Below are positions 9,801-17,716 of a DNA stretch of 64,000 bases, in pieces. The notes beneath the pieces are model-generated. The model ran no database searches, was not told the DNA's origin, and was given only the letters and a program-made list of their open reading frames with translations. The number at the start of each line of letters is the position of its first letter. Position 1 is the stretch's first letter. The stretch comes from an uncultured Alphaproteobacteria bacterium (lineage in GTDB: Bacteria > Pseudomonadota > Alphaproteobacteria > JALCBB01): NCBI GenBank assembly GCA_958267355.1, contig OY279575.1, positions 1,310,295 to 1,374,294 of the forward strand. Reading direction: 5' to 3'. A program made the translations under genes and the position numbers.

Positions 9801-10299
9801 GACGCGTTTGGCGGATGATTTGCCGCATTGTTTTGCGGCGACAATGGTGGTGCGTGAGTGGCGGGGTGATATTGTATTTTTGCATCAGGTACGACCTGGG
9901 GCGGCTGAGGGTTCGTACGGACTGCATGTGGCGCGTTTGGCGGGTGTGCCTGAGCCTGTATTGCAGCGAGCTGCATCTTTGCTGGCGGACTTTGAAGCAG
10001 GGAAGCTGCCGAAGGTTTCGTTGAAAAGTGCACCCCCTGCTGCGGTGGTGCCGTTGCATCCTGTTGTGGCGGCGGTGGCGGATTTGCGTCCTGATACGCT
10101 TTCGCCCCGCGAGGCTTTGGAAGCTTTGTACGCCTTACAGGGGCTTGCCCGTGCTGAGTCCACGCCAGAAACCCAAGCCGAAGCCCCGCCAGCAATCCAA
10201 GCCGAAGCACAGGCAGAAGCCCTGCCAGAAAGCGAAGTTGTTTTGCGCCAAGCGAAAGCCAAGGCAACTTCTGTTCGGCGGAAAAAATCTGTGTTGTAG
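6850..10299 (+). CDS. mutS: DNA mismatch repair protein MutS, repeat-expanded
   Basis: The mismatch-recognition ATPase of postreplicative repair. The core starts at about residue 122 (TPMLAQYFRVKETHPD) with GDFFELFFEDA, carrying the Phe-x-Glu mismatch-contact motif. The ATPase has Walker A GPNMAGKST, Walker B FIILDELGRGT and FATHYHEL. At 1149 residues it is well above the usual ~850-920. The excess is (i) a ~120-residue N-terminal extension containing five TSQAE pentads, (ii) a ~80-residue charged insertion at about 318-397 made of nine ES(T/R/K)xK-like pentads in the connector/core region, and (iii) an Ala/Glu/Gln-rich C-terminal tail ending in Arg/Lys. No good ribosome site precedes 6850, so translation may begin further in. 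All catalytic motifs look intact. murJ starts 2 nt after the stop. Confidence 0.95.
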   Translation: MSADDALGGREPLGLFSGAPSETREATPAAVAETLPADDLQPDTSQSDRQSDSEQADTSPSDSGQSDTSQAETSQAETSQAETSQAETSQAETVQPDANPETKGLATESLTQKTTKDSPTTPMLAQYFRVKETHPDCLLFFRMGDFFELFFEDAEIAAPILQIQLTHRGTHKDKPVVMCGVPARAADGYLAKLIRQGHRVALCDQVESAEDAKRRGGKQIVRREVVRLVTPGTLLEDSLLEAERNNYLFALARVRGTWGVAWADISTGAFFTRSFVAGAGELAKLSALLVRLEPAEILLTRALLPQEVSGETFQPASSADNREDEGKVGEDKESKIKESTKKESRIKESTKKESEAKENTTEESATAKSLSKESPTTERTEVGLEKAIEKKSAATNKLLHLPESLVREWKQQFTYLEEAQVSPKAGVHSLTAHFKVRDLSAFGTFTEAEMAAAGALLDYAAATTYKAGADHSRQATRAILRPPCPESEGDSLQMDSATRRNLELVRSERGGKRGSLLAYLDRTTTASGTRLLSGWLAAPLTDLEAISARQDMVAWFMARSELVVKLCEALKQVPDLERSVARLAGRRGGPRDLAAVAVGLAQAHKISALLADAGDLPQLGEDSLASLAVLDDLAATLARAVIDSPPLAVRDGDFVRRGYDPRLDDLRGLRDDGARRIAALQEQYIRASGVSSLRIRHNRILGHYIEVSTAQAEKFLAFVKNADKLLPPRGESQSADVFRHRQTMANAVRYGSLALGQLESDLTQAAVRVASLQEEIFVRLAEQVVAEAETLSRLAVALAETDCFIGLSICAVQENWTRPLVDGSRIFVAEAARHPVVEAARTAERETFIANDCRLEDTKRLWLLTGPNMAGKSTFLRQNALLVVLAQMGSFVPAGRFHLGRVRRLFSRVGAADDLARGRSTFMAEMLETAMILNLAGTEDFIILDELGRGTATHDGLSLAWATVEHLHQHNRTRTLFATHYHELTRLADDLPHCFAATMVVREWRGDIVFLHQVRPGAAEGSYGLHVARLAGVPEPVLQRAASLLADFEAGKLPKVSLKSAPPAAVVPLHPVVAAVADLRPDTLSPREALEALYALQGLARAESTPETQAEAPPAIQAEAQAEALPESEVVLRQAKAKATSVRRKKSVL
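7051..7125. repeat. 15-bp tandem repeat, 5 units, mutS N-terminal extension
   Basis: Units of acttcacaagcagaa start at 7051, 7066, 7081, 7096 and 7111; the first four are identical and the fifth differs by one base. They encode TSQAE. Degenerate relatives (cagatagacaat, cagacagtgggc) extend upstream to about 6979. Confidence 0.97.
7846..7980. repeat. 15-bp tandem repeat, 9 units, internal mutS insertion
   Basis: Nine contiguous units begin every 15 bp from 7846 to 7966, based on gaaagcacaaaaaaa. They encode the pentads ESKIK, ESTKK, ESRIK, ESTKK, ESEAK, ENTTE, ESATA, KSLSK and ESPTT. Alternate units are more alike than neighbours, which hints at a 30-bp higher-order period in the first four. 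Confidence 0.95.
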
Positions 10300-10301
10300 C
10301 T

Positions 10302-11996
10302 GTGGCGATACTTTTTTCCCGCCGCCGCCGAGTGCCGAAGCCGCCCAAGGGAGCGCACGATCATCCCGTTCTGGGGGCTCGAGCCATAGGCGACATTGCC
10401 TTCTGGACAGGTACCAGTCGCTCGTTGGGTTTCTTTCGCGATTTGATTCTTGCCGCAGTTCTGGGAGCGGGTCCTGTTGTTGAAGCGTTTATTTTGGCTT
10501 TGCGTTTGCCGAATTTGTTTCGCCGTACTTTTGCGGAAGGGGCTTTTAACACGGCGTTTTTGCCGCTGTACGCCCGCCATCGTGGTGAAGGGGAAGCGCG
10601 CCACGGGGTGAGCGACCAAGCGGAGCGGGAGGCTTTAATTTTTGCCCGTGAAGTTTTTGTGTTTTTGGTGGGAGCGATGGTGGTTTTGTTGTTGTTGTTT
10701 TGGGCGGTGATGCCGTGGGTGATTACGCTTTTGGGTCCTGGATTGGCGGCGGGGAGTGAAGAGCGGGCATTGGCGATTTTGTATGCGCGGATTACCTTTC
10801 CGTATCTTTTGCTGACGGCTTTGACGACTTGGTTTGCGGCGATTTGCAACGCCCATGGTTTTTTTGCTGGCGGAGCGATTGCGCCGATTTTCTTTAATGC
10901 GTGTTTGGTGTTTGCGCTTTTATTTTTTGCGGGAGCGGCGGATCAAGAAATTGGTCTTGCGCTTTCTGCGGCTGTGACTTTGTCGGGAGTTTTGCAGGCG
11001 GGGTTTATGTTTTGGGTTTGCAAGACGAATACGGGGGTTACGCCTGCGTGGCATCGTCCGCGTTTGACGCAGGGGATACGCAAGCTTTTGGCGGCGATGG
11101 GTCCGAGTGCTTTGAGTGTTGGAGTTTTTCAGATTAATTTTTTGGTGGCGATGGCGGTGGTATCGTTTAAGCAGGGCGGGATTTCACACTTGTATTATGC
11201 GGAACGGGTTTATCAATTGCCTGTGGCATTGATTGGTTTGGCGATTTCGGCGGTCTTGCTATCGGACTTGTCCGACAAGATTTCGCGCGGTCAGACGCGC
11301 AAGGCGCGGGGAGATTTTAATCGGGCTTTGGAGGCGAGTTTATTTTTTGTGGTGCCAGCGACTGTGGGTTTGGTCGTCTTGCGTGAGCCAATTGCTTCTG
11401 TGTTATTTGAACGCGGAGCTTTTACGGGGGCTGATGCGCGGGGTGTGGCGGGGGCTTTGGGGGCTTTTACGCTTGGCTTACCTGCCTATGTTGCGACGCG
11501 GATTTTGCAAACGCCATTTTTTGCCCGAGGCAATACGAAGACTCCTGCCAAGACGGCAATGGCGGGAGCGGCTGTATCTATTTTGGCGACTGTGCCGTTG
11601 TTTTTGTTATTTGAGGCGAGTGGAGTGGCTTTAGCGACGAGTCTTGGTGGCTGGCTAACGGCGTGTCTTTTGTATAGGCGGGTTGGGCGGCGGCTGGGCT
11701 GGCACGGAGACAAAGCTTTGATAAAAAATCTTTTGCGTATGGTGGTGGCGGCTTTGCTGATGGGGCTTTGGCTTTATGTTTTGGGCGGACAGCTTGCCTT
11801 TGCTTTGCGGGCGGATGCGAGTGAGTGGGCGCGTTGGGGGGCTTTGCTGGCTTTGATTGCGAGTGGGGCGGGAGTCTATTTCCTTTTGGCGTGGCTGAGT
11901 GGAGCGGGACGCAATCCTGCCCTTGCCCGCCTACGCCAGCGGCATCAGCGGCGGCGGGACGCTGTGTCTGCTCGTGCCCTTGACGATGGCGAATGA
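10302..11996 (+). CDS. murJ: lipid II flippase MurJ (MviN family)
   Basis: A 564-residue polytopic membrane protein of the MurJ/MviN family, which moves lipid II across the inner membrane for peptidoglycan synthesis. Recognisable parts are RDLILAAVLGAGPVVEAFILALRLPNLFRRTFAEGAFNTAFLPLY near the N-terminus, then a series of hydrophobic helices to about residue 530. The Arg/Lys-rich ends are cytoplasmic by the positive-inside rule. The start is GTG 10302, 2 nt after the mutS stop, suggesting cotranscription. In the common alphaproteobacterial order glnD lies between mutS and murJ, and it is absent here. The last ~25 residues are basic and hydrophilic. Confidence 0.95.
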   Translation: MAILFSRRRRVPKPPKGAHDHPVLGARAIGDIAFWTGTSRSLGFFRDLILAAVLGAGPVVEAFILALRLPNLFRRTFAEGAFNTAFLPLYARHRGEGEARHGVSDQAEREALIFAREVFVFLVGAMVVLLLLFWAVMPWVITLLGPGLAAGSEERALAILYARITFPYLLLTALTTWFAAICNAHGFFAGGAIAPIFFNACLVFALLFFAGAADQEIGLALSAAVTLSGVLQAGFMFWVCKTNTGVTPAWHRPRLTQGIRKLLAAMGPSALSVGVFQINFLVAMAVVSFKQGGISHLYYAERVYQLPVALIGLAISAVLLSDLSDKISRGQTRKARGDFNRALEASLFFVVPATVGLVVLREPIASVLFERGAFTGADARGVAGALGAFTLGLPAYVATRILQTPFFARGNTKTPAKTAMAGAAVSILATVPLFLLFEASGVALATSLGGWLTACLLYRRVGRRLGWHGDKALIKNLLRMVVAALLMGLWLYVLGGQLAFALRADASEWARWGALLALIASGAGVYFLLAWLSGAGRNPALARLRQRHQRRRDAVSARALDDGE

Positions 11997-12014
11997 CAGG
12001 CGGATAAACAGGCA

Positions 12015-13094
12015 ATGGCTGACTCTTCTGCTTCTACTTCTGCTTCTGCTGCGGACAGAGCCAAGCCACGGGTGCTTTCGGGAGTCCAACCGAGTGGCAG
12101 ATTACACCTTGGCAACTACTTTGGAGCCTTGCGCCACTTTGTGCCTTTACAAGACAGCCACGACACTTTCTATTGCGTTGTGGATTTACACGCCATAACG
12201 GTGCATCAAAACGCTGAAGAGTTGCGGGAAGCGATTTATGAAACGGCGGCGGCGTTTTTGGCGTCTGGTTTGCGGCCTGATGCGGCGGTGTTGTTTAATC
12301 AGTCGCGTGTGGCGGCGCATAGTCAGCTGGCGTGGATGTTTAACTGTGTGGCGCGGCTTGGTTGGTTGGAGCGTATGACTCAGTTTAAAGACAAGACAGC
12401 GAGTCATCGTGAGCGGGCGAGTGCGGGGTTATATGTTTATCCGACTCTTATGGCGGCGGATATTTTGTGTTATCGGGCGGGATTTGTTCCTGTTGGCGAA
12501 GACCAGCGTCAGCATCTGGAGCTGACTCGTGATATTGCGGAAAAGTTTAATCACGATTGGTGTGGCGGAGAAGAATACTTTCCCTTGCCCGAGCCTTTGA
12601 TTTCGCAGGATGCGGCACGGATTATGTCTTTGCGCGATGGTACGAAGAAGATGAGCAAATCGGATGCAAGCGATGCGGCTTGCATCTACCTATCGGATGA
12701 TGCGGATACAATTGCGAGCAAGCTTCGCAAAGCCAAGAGCGATTCAGAGCCTTTACCCGGAAGCGAAACATTAGACTCACAGGGCAGACCGCGGGCGGGG
12801 GTGCGGGATGCGCGTCCTGAAGCGTGGAACTTGCTGGGGATTTGGCAGGCGGCAAGTGGGGCGACTTGGGCGGAAACTATAGAGCGTTTTGCGGGCAAGG
12901 GGTTTGCGCAGTTAAAGGAGTCGCTAACCGAAGCTGTGGTGGCGGAAGTTGTGCCACTGGGTAGAGAGATCAACCGCCATATGGCGGACCGAGGCGAGTT
13001 GGAGCGTATTTTAGCTGATGGTGCGGGGCGGGCTGAAGCGGTGGCGACACCGATTGTCCGTGGGGCGGCGGAGCGTATGGGGCTACTGCTCTAG
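12015..13094 (+). CDS. trpS: tryptophanyl-tRNA synthetase
   Basis: A class I aminoacyl-tRNA synthetase charging tRNA-Trp. It has the HIGH-type motif GRLHLGNYFGAL at residues 28-39 and KKMSKSD around residue 210. Other TrpRS landmarks are LSGVQPSG, YPTLMAADIL and VPVGEDQRQHLELTRDIA. At 359 residues it is slightly longer than the usual ~335 because of a Ser/Ala-rich N-terminus (about residues 1-16). It follows murJ by 18 nt on the same strand. The 3' end overlaps only a spurious upstream extension of the next frame. Confidence 0.96.
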   Translation: MADSSASTSASAADRAKPRVLSGVQPSGRLHLGNYFGALRHFVPLQDSHDTFYCVVDLHAITVHQNAEELREAIYETAAAFLASGLRPDAAVLFNQSRVAAHSQLAWMFNCVARLGWLERMTQFKDKTASHRERASAGLYVYPTLMAADILCYRAGFVPVGEDQRQHLELTRDIAEKFNHDWCGGEEYFPLPEPLISQDAARIMSLRDGTKKMSKSDASDAACIYLSDDADTIASKLRKAKSDSEPLPGSETLDSQGRPRAGVRDARPEAWNLLGIWQAASGATWAETIERFAGKGFAQLKESLTEAVVAEVVPLGREINRHMADRGELERILADGAGRAEAVATPIVRGAAERMGLLL

Positions 13095-13109
13095 AAGCCC
13101 CCGAGCGAA

Positions 13110-13370
13110 GACTACAGAGCGCAGACGCACAGAGCGAAAAAATACAAACCGAAAAGCCACAGACCACAAAGCGAAAAGCCACAGACCACAAAGCAAAGAC
13201 CACAAAGCGCAGACCACAGAGCGAAAAAATACAAACCGAAAAGCTACAAACCACAAAGCGCAGACCACGGACAGAAAAACCACAAAGCGAAAAGCCACCG
13301 AGCGAACCACAAGCATTAAGGCAATAAGCATTAAGGCAACCAGCGTCAAGGCAACAGGAGCAAAACGGCT
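13110..13370. repeat. degenerate A/C-rich repeat between trpS and the TauE gene
   Basis: The trpS-TauE gap (13095-13431) is filled by variants of aaaagccacagaccacaaagcg and aaaatacaaaccg, then aagcattaaggcaa words. One frame stays open through it and would extend the exporter by 138 residues of Lys/Thr-rich repeat, which I do not believe is translated. Confidence 0.85.
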
Positions 13371-13431
13371 AAGTCTTTGGGCAGTGATGGGTTTGAATGG
13401 CTCAAGCCCCCTGCCACGCAAGCTTAAACTT

Positions 13432-14331
13432 ATGGATATCTACCTTCCCATTGCTGAAGTTGCGATTAACCCGCTGTGGCTTTTGGCACTCGGGTGCGGT
13501 GTGGGCATTCTGTCGGGAATGTTCGGCGTGGGTGGAGCTTTTTTACTGACTCCGATGCTGATCTTTATGGGCTTTCCGCCTGCTGTGGCGGTGGCGAGTC
13601 AAGCCAATGTTGTTCTTGCCTCTTCGGTTTCGGGGGCTTTATTTCACTGGCGGCGGGGCAATGTTGATGTACGGATGGGTTTGATTTTGGTGGTGGGGGG
13701 TTTGGTGGGTTCGGCTTTTGGTGTTGGACTCTTTGCGCTTCTGCGGCGGTTTGGACAGCTGGAAACGGTGTTGCAGATTTCTTTTGTTGTCCTTTTGACT
13801 TCGCTTGGTGTCTTGATGACCTTGGAGAGCCTACGGGCAATTGCTCGTACCCGCACTGCCACGCGACAGCGCGCGCATATTCATACTTGGGCGCATGGTT
13901 TGCCTTTGAAGGTACGGTTTCGCAAGTCGCAGCTTTATGCGTCTGCGCTTTTGCCTTTTGCGGTTGGGATTGTTGTTGGTTTGCTCTCGGCATTTTTAGG
14001 AGTCGGCGGGGGTTTTGTTATGGTGCCGTTGATGATTTACCTCCTTGGTATGCCGATGGGCGTTGTTGTAGGTACTTCACTTTTTAATATGGTTTTGGTG
14101 GCGGGCTGGTCTTCGGTCTTGCATGCGGTGACCAATCAATCGGTGGATTTACTTTTGGCGGGTTTGCTGATTGTCGGCGGTGTGGTCGGGGTACAATACG
14201 GAGGCAGATTAGGGGCGCGTTTGCCGACTCATACGCTACGGATTCTTCTGGGGGCTTTATTGTTGCTGATGGCGACGCAGTTGCTTTTGGGGTTAACTTT
14301 GACTCCTGATGATCCTTATACGCTGGGCTAG
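13432..14331 (+). CDS. TauE/SafE-family sulfite exporter-like permease
   Basis: A 299-residue membrane protein of the TauE/SafE family (anion exporters proposed to move sulfite or sulfoacetate-type compounds). It has the family's two half-repeats, each with a Gly-rich motif: GILSGMFGVGGAFLLTPMLIFMGFPPAVAVASQAN near the start and VGLLSAFLGVGGGFVMVPLMIYLLGMP in the second half. About eight hydrophobic segments are visible. I chose ATG 13432 (MDIYLPIAEVAINP) because alphaproteobacterial homologues begin with a very similar peptide. It is followed 4 nt later by the TIGR02186 gene, a pairing seen in many alphaproteobacteria, which suggests a joint function. Confidence 0.9.
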   Translation: MDIYLPIAEVAINPLWLLALGCGVGILSGMFGVGGAFLLTPMLIFMGFPPAVAVASQANVVLASSVSGALFHWRRGNVDVRMGLILVVGGLVGSAFGVGLFALLRRFGQLETVLQISFVVLLTSLGVLMTLESLRAIARTRTATRQRAHIHTWAHGLPLKVRFRKSQLYASALLPFAVGIVVGLLSAFLGVGGGFVMVPLMIYLLGMPMGVVVGTSLFNMVLVAGWSSVLHAVTNQSVDLLLAGLLIVGGVVGVQYGGRLGARLPTHTLRILLGALLLLMATQLLLGLTLTPDDPYTLG

Positions 14332-14335
14332 GGCT

Positions 14336-15355
14336 ATGGCTGGGAGCAAACAAATTCTTGTGGCTTGTCTCGTGGCTTGGCTCGTGGCTTGGTTGGGCGG
14401 CTCTAGCGGCTTTTTGCGTAGCGGCTCTTTACGCACCTGTTCTTCGCGTAGCAACTCTTTACGCAATCGCTCTTTACGCACCTGCTTAAGCTTTTGCGCG
14501 GGCGTTTTTTACCTTGGAGTTTTGTCCGTTGCTGTCCTAGCTCCAACTCCTGCGGGAGCGCAAACGGCTTTGGGGCTTTCCCAAGACAAGATCACGATCA
14601 CGACCAACTTCAGCGGCACGGACCTACTTCTATTCGGAGCCACCGAAGAAGCGGGAGACCATCTACTCGTGGAAGTCCGCGGCCCTACAAGCGAGCGGGC
14701 TTTATTTCTGCGTCAGCGTTTGGCGGGATTTTGGCTAACGACGGGCAGGCGGGTTTTTTCGTCTGTGCCGGGCTATTACGCGCTGGCTGCCAATGCGCCC
14801 TTGGCGGAAATTGCTGAGCCGCAGTTGTTGCGGCTTTTGCAGCTTGGCACGGACAATTTGGTCTTCACAAAGGCAAGCCACAGCGATGGAGCCGATGGAG
14901 CCGATGGAGCCAGTGGCACAGAAGCACCTGACACCAACACCGCGACAAACACCACGACAAACACCGCCATAAACAGCGTTACAAACAACGAAAGAGTCAT
15001 TCAGCAGACGGTTACGCCAGAAACTTTGTGGCGCAAGGCACTGGTGCGGCGTTTGCGAGCGGAAGGGCACTATCCGCCGCCTTTGCCGATTGCCTTTTCG
15101 GAAGCGCGTTTATTTCAAGTGCGTTTTCCGATACCTGCGACGGCGCGTGAAGGAATTTATGAAGTGCAGGTTCATACTTTGCGCGAAGGAGTTGTGCAGT
15201 ATTCTTCGTCTTTGCATTTTCGCGTGGAGAAAGGAGGGTTTGAAGCGGGTTTGGTTCATATGGCGTATAACGAGCCGTTTTTGTATGCTTTGCTTGGTTT
15301 GCTTTTGTCTTTGAGTCTTGGGCTGGTGGGGTATTTGCTTGGCGGACGCAGATAG
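14336..15355 (+). CDS. TIGR02186-family membrane-anchored periplasmic protein
   Basis: A 339-residue protein recognised as TIGR02186 by ITTNFSGTDLLLFGA, VEVRGPTSERALFLRQRLAGFW and SVPGYYALAAN. It has an N-terminal secretion signal and a C-terminal transmembrane helix (about 310-335), so most of it should be periplasmic. The function is unknown; the fixed link to the TauE exporter is the main clue. Two repeat-derived blocks are odd. Between two hydrophobic stretches of the signal lies an Arg/Ser/Leu run (SLRTCSSRSNSLRNRSLRTC, from 15-bp ctctttacgcacctg-like units), and mid-protein there is an Asp/Gly/Ala then Thr/Asn-rich insertion (GADGADGASG, NTATNTTTNTAIN). Start ATG 14336. Confidence 0.85.
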   Translation: MAGSKQILVACLVAWLVAWLGGSSGFLRSGSLRTCSSRSNSLRNRSLRTCLSFCAGVFYLGVLSVAVLAPTPAGAQTALGLSQDKITITTNFSGTDLLLFGATEEAGDHLLVEVRGPTSERALFLRQRLAGFWLTTGRRVFSSVPGYYALAANAPLAEIAEPQLLRLLQLGTDNLVFTKASHSDGADGADGASGTEAPDTNTATNTTTNTAINSVTNNERVIQQTVTPETLWRKALVRRLRAEGHYPPPLPIAFSEARLFQVRFPIPATAREGIYEVQVHTLREGVVQYSSSLHFRVEKGGFEAGLVHMAYNEPFLYALLGLLLSLSLGLVGYLLGGRR

Positions 15356-15474
15356 GCAGTGCGGATAAACAAAGCCCGACAGAGAAAGAGCGACAGAGCG
15401 ATAGCGACAAACAGGCAAAGTAAAGAGCAACAGAAACTAAAGAGACGAGTCCAAACAAGGAGATGAACCCCGCT

Positions 15475-16002
15475 ATGACTTCTGCTACGAACGAAGCTGA
15501 TGGCAAGCCTGTGCGTAGGGGTGTGTCGTCTGACTCGCTATTGCTGGCGATTGTGGATGAAACGCCTGAGTCTGACTTAGCGGTTCGTTATGTGGCGTTG
15601 CGGGCGCAGGTTTGGGGAGTACAGGTGGGTTTGCTGGGTTCGGTTGCGCCGAGTCCTGCGTCTGGAGCGATCTGGGCGTCGGTGGATGAAGCTTTAGGGC
15701 AGGAAGAGTTGGCGCGTCTTGAGTTGCGTCTTGCGAAGGCTGGGGCTCGGGTTCAGGCGATAACGGGGCGGCATCCGGAGTTATTTTTGCGTACGGGAGC
15801 GATGCAGGGTGTGTTGCTTGATTTGCTGGCTGAGGAGTCGCGGATATCGGCATTGATTTTGGCGGCGGGTGCGGATTCGGCTGGGCCATTGATTTCTGCT
15901 TTGACGGGCAAGGTTTTGACGAAGATGGAGATTCCTGTGGTGATTCTGCCGAATTCCCTCAAGGAGTGGAGCGACGAAGCTTTAGCGGCTTTGGTGAAAT
16001 AG
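15475..16002 (+). CDS. universal stress protein family
   Basis: A 175-residue UspA-fold protein. The N-terminal beta strand LLLAIVDETPESDLAVRYVALRA and the C-terminal part LILAAGADSAGPLISALTGKVLTKMEIPVVIL fit the family, but the canonical ATP-binding G-2x-G-9x-G-(S/T) run is poorly preserved, so nucleotide binding is doubtful. The ATG at 15463 touches AAGGAG (15457-15462) and is too close to use it. The in-frame ATG at 15475 has that site 12 nt upstream and is preferred. Its place between the TIGR02186 and Nfu genes is typical of alphaproteobacteria. Confidence 0.83.
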   Translation: MTSATNEADGKPVRRGVSSDSLLLAIVDETPESDLAVRYVALRAQVWGVQVGLLGSVAPSPASGAIWASVDEALGQEELARLELRLAKAGARVQAITGRHPELFLRTGAMQGVLLDLLAEESRISALILAAGADSAGPLISALTGKVLTKMEIPVVILPNSLKEWSDEALAALVK

Positions 16003-16084
16003 CGGCTCCGCCAGCCCGACACCGACTAGCGAAGGCACGAGCGACACGGATTAGCGACACGGACTAGCAAAAGCCGCGAGCGGC

Positions 16085-16505
16085 TCTAGCCCCTAGCCTG
16101 TACAGCCCCCATACTTGCCCCTATATCCCCCTGTAAGCCCCCTATAAGCCCTGTGTAGCCCCTGTGAAGCCTTGCCTAGCCCCTTGCTATCCCTTGCCCT
16201 ATATCCCCCCTTACATCGCCACAATCCGCCTATACGCCCCCTGTAAGCCCTATATACCCCTGTACGGCTCTGTAGCCCCATAGCCCCGTATAAGCCCTTC
16301 TAGCCCCTGTAAGCCCCCATTTCCCCCTATAGCCCTATATAAGCCCCCTGTAGCCCCTGTGAAGCCTTGTCTAGCCCTTTGCTACTCCCTTGCCCTATAT
16401 CCCCCCCTACATCGCCACAATCCGCCTATACGCCCCCTGTAAGCCCTATATAGCCACTTCTAGCCCCCGTACGGCTCTATAGCCCCATAGCCCCGTATAA
16501 GCCCC
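16085..16505. repeat. agcccc-type degenerate array with an internal ~150-bp duplication
   Basis: The first half of the gene-less stretch 16003-16886 is an array of tagcccctgtaagccccct and atagccccatagccccg words. A larger block is duplicated within it: about 16152-16296 recurs at about 16347-16503 with a few substitutions, starting tgtagcccctgtgaagcc and ending gccccgtataagccc. No gene is visible. The reverse complement matches the array near 46 kb. Confidence 0.9.
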
Positions 16506-16601
16506 TATTCCCCCCCCTAGCCCCTGTAAGCTCCTTCTAAGCTTTCTGTATAAGTCCCCTGACAGGCGAAACCGATTCGCCCCTGAGTCCTCCGCAGACA
16601 C

Positions 16602-16700
16602 GCCAGAAAAGCCTGAAATCCGTGTGGTTTGACGAGCTGAAACAAAAAATTAACTCTTTGTTTTTGCGTAAAAAACGGGTGATTTTGTGGCTTTTCTGGC
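16602..16700. other. 99-bp element bounded by a perfect 12-bp inverted repeat
   Basis: GCCAGAAAAGCC (16602-16613) is exactly complementary to GGCTTTTCTGGC (16689-16700). Just inside, AAATC and GATTT can extend the stem. A nested inverted repeat AAACAAA (16640-16646) / TTTGTTT (16657-16663) forms an inner hairpin. The interior is AT-rich, unlike the flanking repeat. It could be a MITE-like remnant, a small RNA or a structured leader of the nfu gene 190 bp downstream. I see no open reading frame or flanking target duplication. Confidence 0.75.
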
Positions 16701-16886
16701 TTGAATTTGTAGGCAAATGTGCGTACATATTCCGACACCCTTTCCCTAGACCCTGCAACGGATAATTCGGGCTGATGACCTGCCTAGCAATGGCGACAGC
16801 TTGCGTTTCCTTCTGCCTTACCCCCTACCTTTACCCCCTTGCCTACCCCCTGCCCTTTCCTCTCCTCTAGCTCTGCCTGTATCTAA

Positions 16887-17465
16887 ATGTTCATCCAGAC
16901 TGAAGCCACGCCCAACCCGCGCACATGGAAGTTCCTACCTGGCTGTGCTGTGCTGGATGCGGCACCGAGTGCCACGCCTGCTGATTTTGTCCGCGGAGCC
17001 GAGCCGCCGCCTTCGCCTTTGGCGCGGCGTTTATTTGCGCTTGCCGAAGTGGAGCGGGTTTATCTGGGCTCTGACTTTGTCTCGGTGACGGCGAGCGACA
17101 CCGCTGATTGGGAGCTACTCAAGCCCGCTGTTCTGGGCGCGGTGATGGAACACTTCGTCAGCGGAGCGGCAACTTTAGACGCACCTTCTACGCCGAGCGA
17201 TACGCCCCACTCTGCGCCAGCGGCGGCGGCGGATGATCCGATAGCGGCGGAGATTTGCCGCTTACTTGACAGTCATGTTCGTCCTGCTGTTGCTCAAGAC
17301 GGAGGCGATATAACGTTTCATGGTTTTGACTCTGGCGTGGTTTATCTGCATTTGCGTGGGGCTTGTGCGGGTTGTCCGTCATCTACGGCGACTTTGAAGA
17401 TGGGGATTGAGCGGCTTTTGCGCCATCAGATTCCTGAAGTGACGGAAGTGCGCGCACTTGCCTAG
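16887..17465 (+). CDS. Nfu-type iron-sulfur cluster scaffold
   Basis: A 192-residue Nfu protein that carries and delivers Fe-S clusters. It has the N-terminal Nfu_N domain (MFIQTEATPNPRTWKFLPG) and a C-terminal NifU domain with the cluster-binding C-x2-C in RGACAGCPSS, preceded by VRPAVAQDGGDI. A short Ala/Pro/Ser linker (about residues 92-112) joins them. Length and architecture match the alphaproteobacterial form that lies next to usp and trpS. It probably has its own promoter in the 880-bp gap upstream, but none is clear. Confidence 0.95.
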   Translation: MFIQTEATPNPRTWKFLPGCAVLDAAPSATPADFVRGAEPPPSPLARRLFALAEVERVYLGSDFVSVTASDTADWELLKPAVLGAVMEHFVSGAATLDAPSTPSDTPHSAPAAAADDPIAAEICRLLDSHVRPAVAQDGGDITFHGFDSGVVYLHLRGACAGCPSSTATLKMGIERLLRHQIPEVTEVRALA

Positions 17466-17517
17466 CTTGCGTGCGGTGTCTGCGCCTGTTGCGTCTTTTT
17501 TGTCCTTTCGCCTGTCC

Positions 17518-17635
17518 TTTCTTCTCTGTCCTTTCGCCTGCCCTTTCTTCTCTGTCCTTTCGCCTGCTCTTTCTTCTCTGTCCTTTCGCCTGCTCTTTCT
17601 TCTCTGCTCTTTCTTCTCTGCTCTTTCGCACTTAA
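17518..17635. repeat. 26-bp pyrimidine-rich tandem repeat downstream of nfu
   Basis: About three units of ctctgtcctttcgcctgccc-type sequence recur every 26 bp (17524, 17550, 17576), then shorten to ctctgctctttctt words. The period is not a multiple of three, and the region is between genes. Confidence 0.88.
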
Positions 17636-17716
17636 TCTTCTTGAGCTTCTTTCGCCTTCCTTAAATCTTTGCGGAAAATCTTTGCGGATTTCTCACCCGA
17701 TCTGGATTCCTAACCT

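Noticed and set aside
13018-13431. 138-residue Lys/Thr-rich N-terminal extension of the TauE protein
   Set aside because: It overlaps the trpS end and reads repeat DNA, and homologues start at MDIYLPIAEV-like sequence.
16085-16740. Short open frames across the agcccc array and its flank (for example 16517-16738, minus strand)
   Set aside because: They read repeat or AT-rich DNA with no ribosome site and no recognisable protein features.
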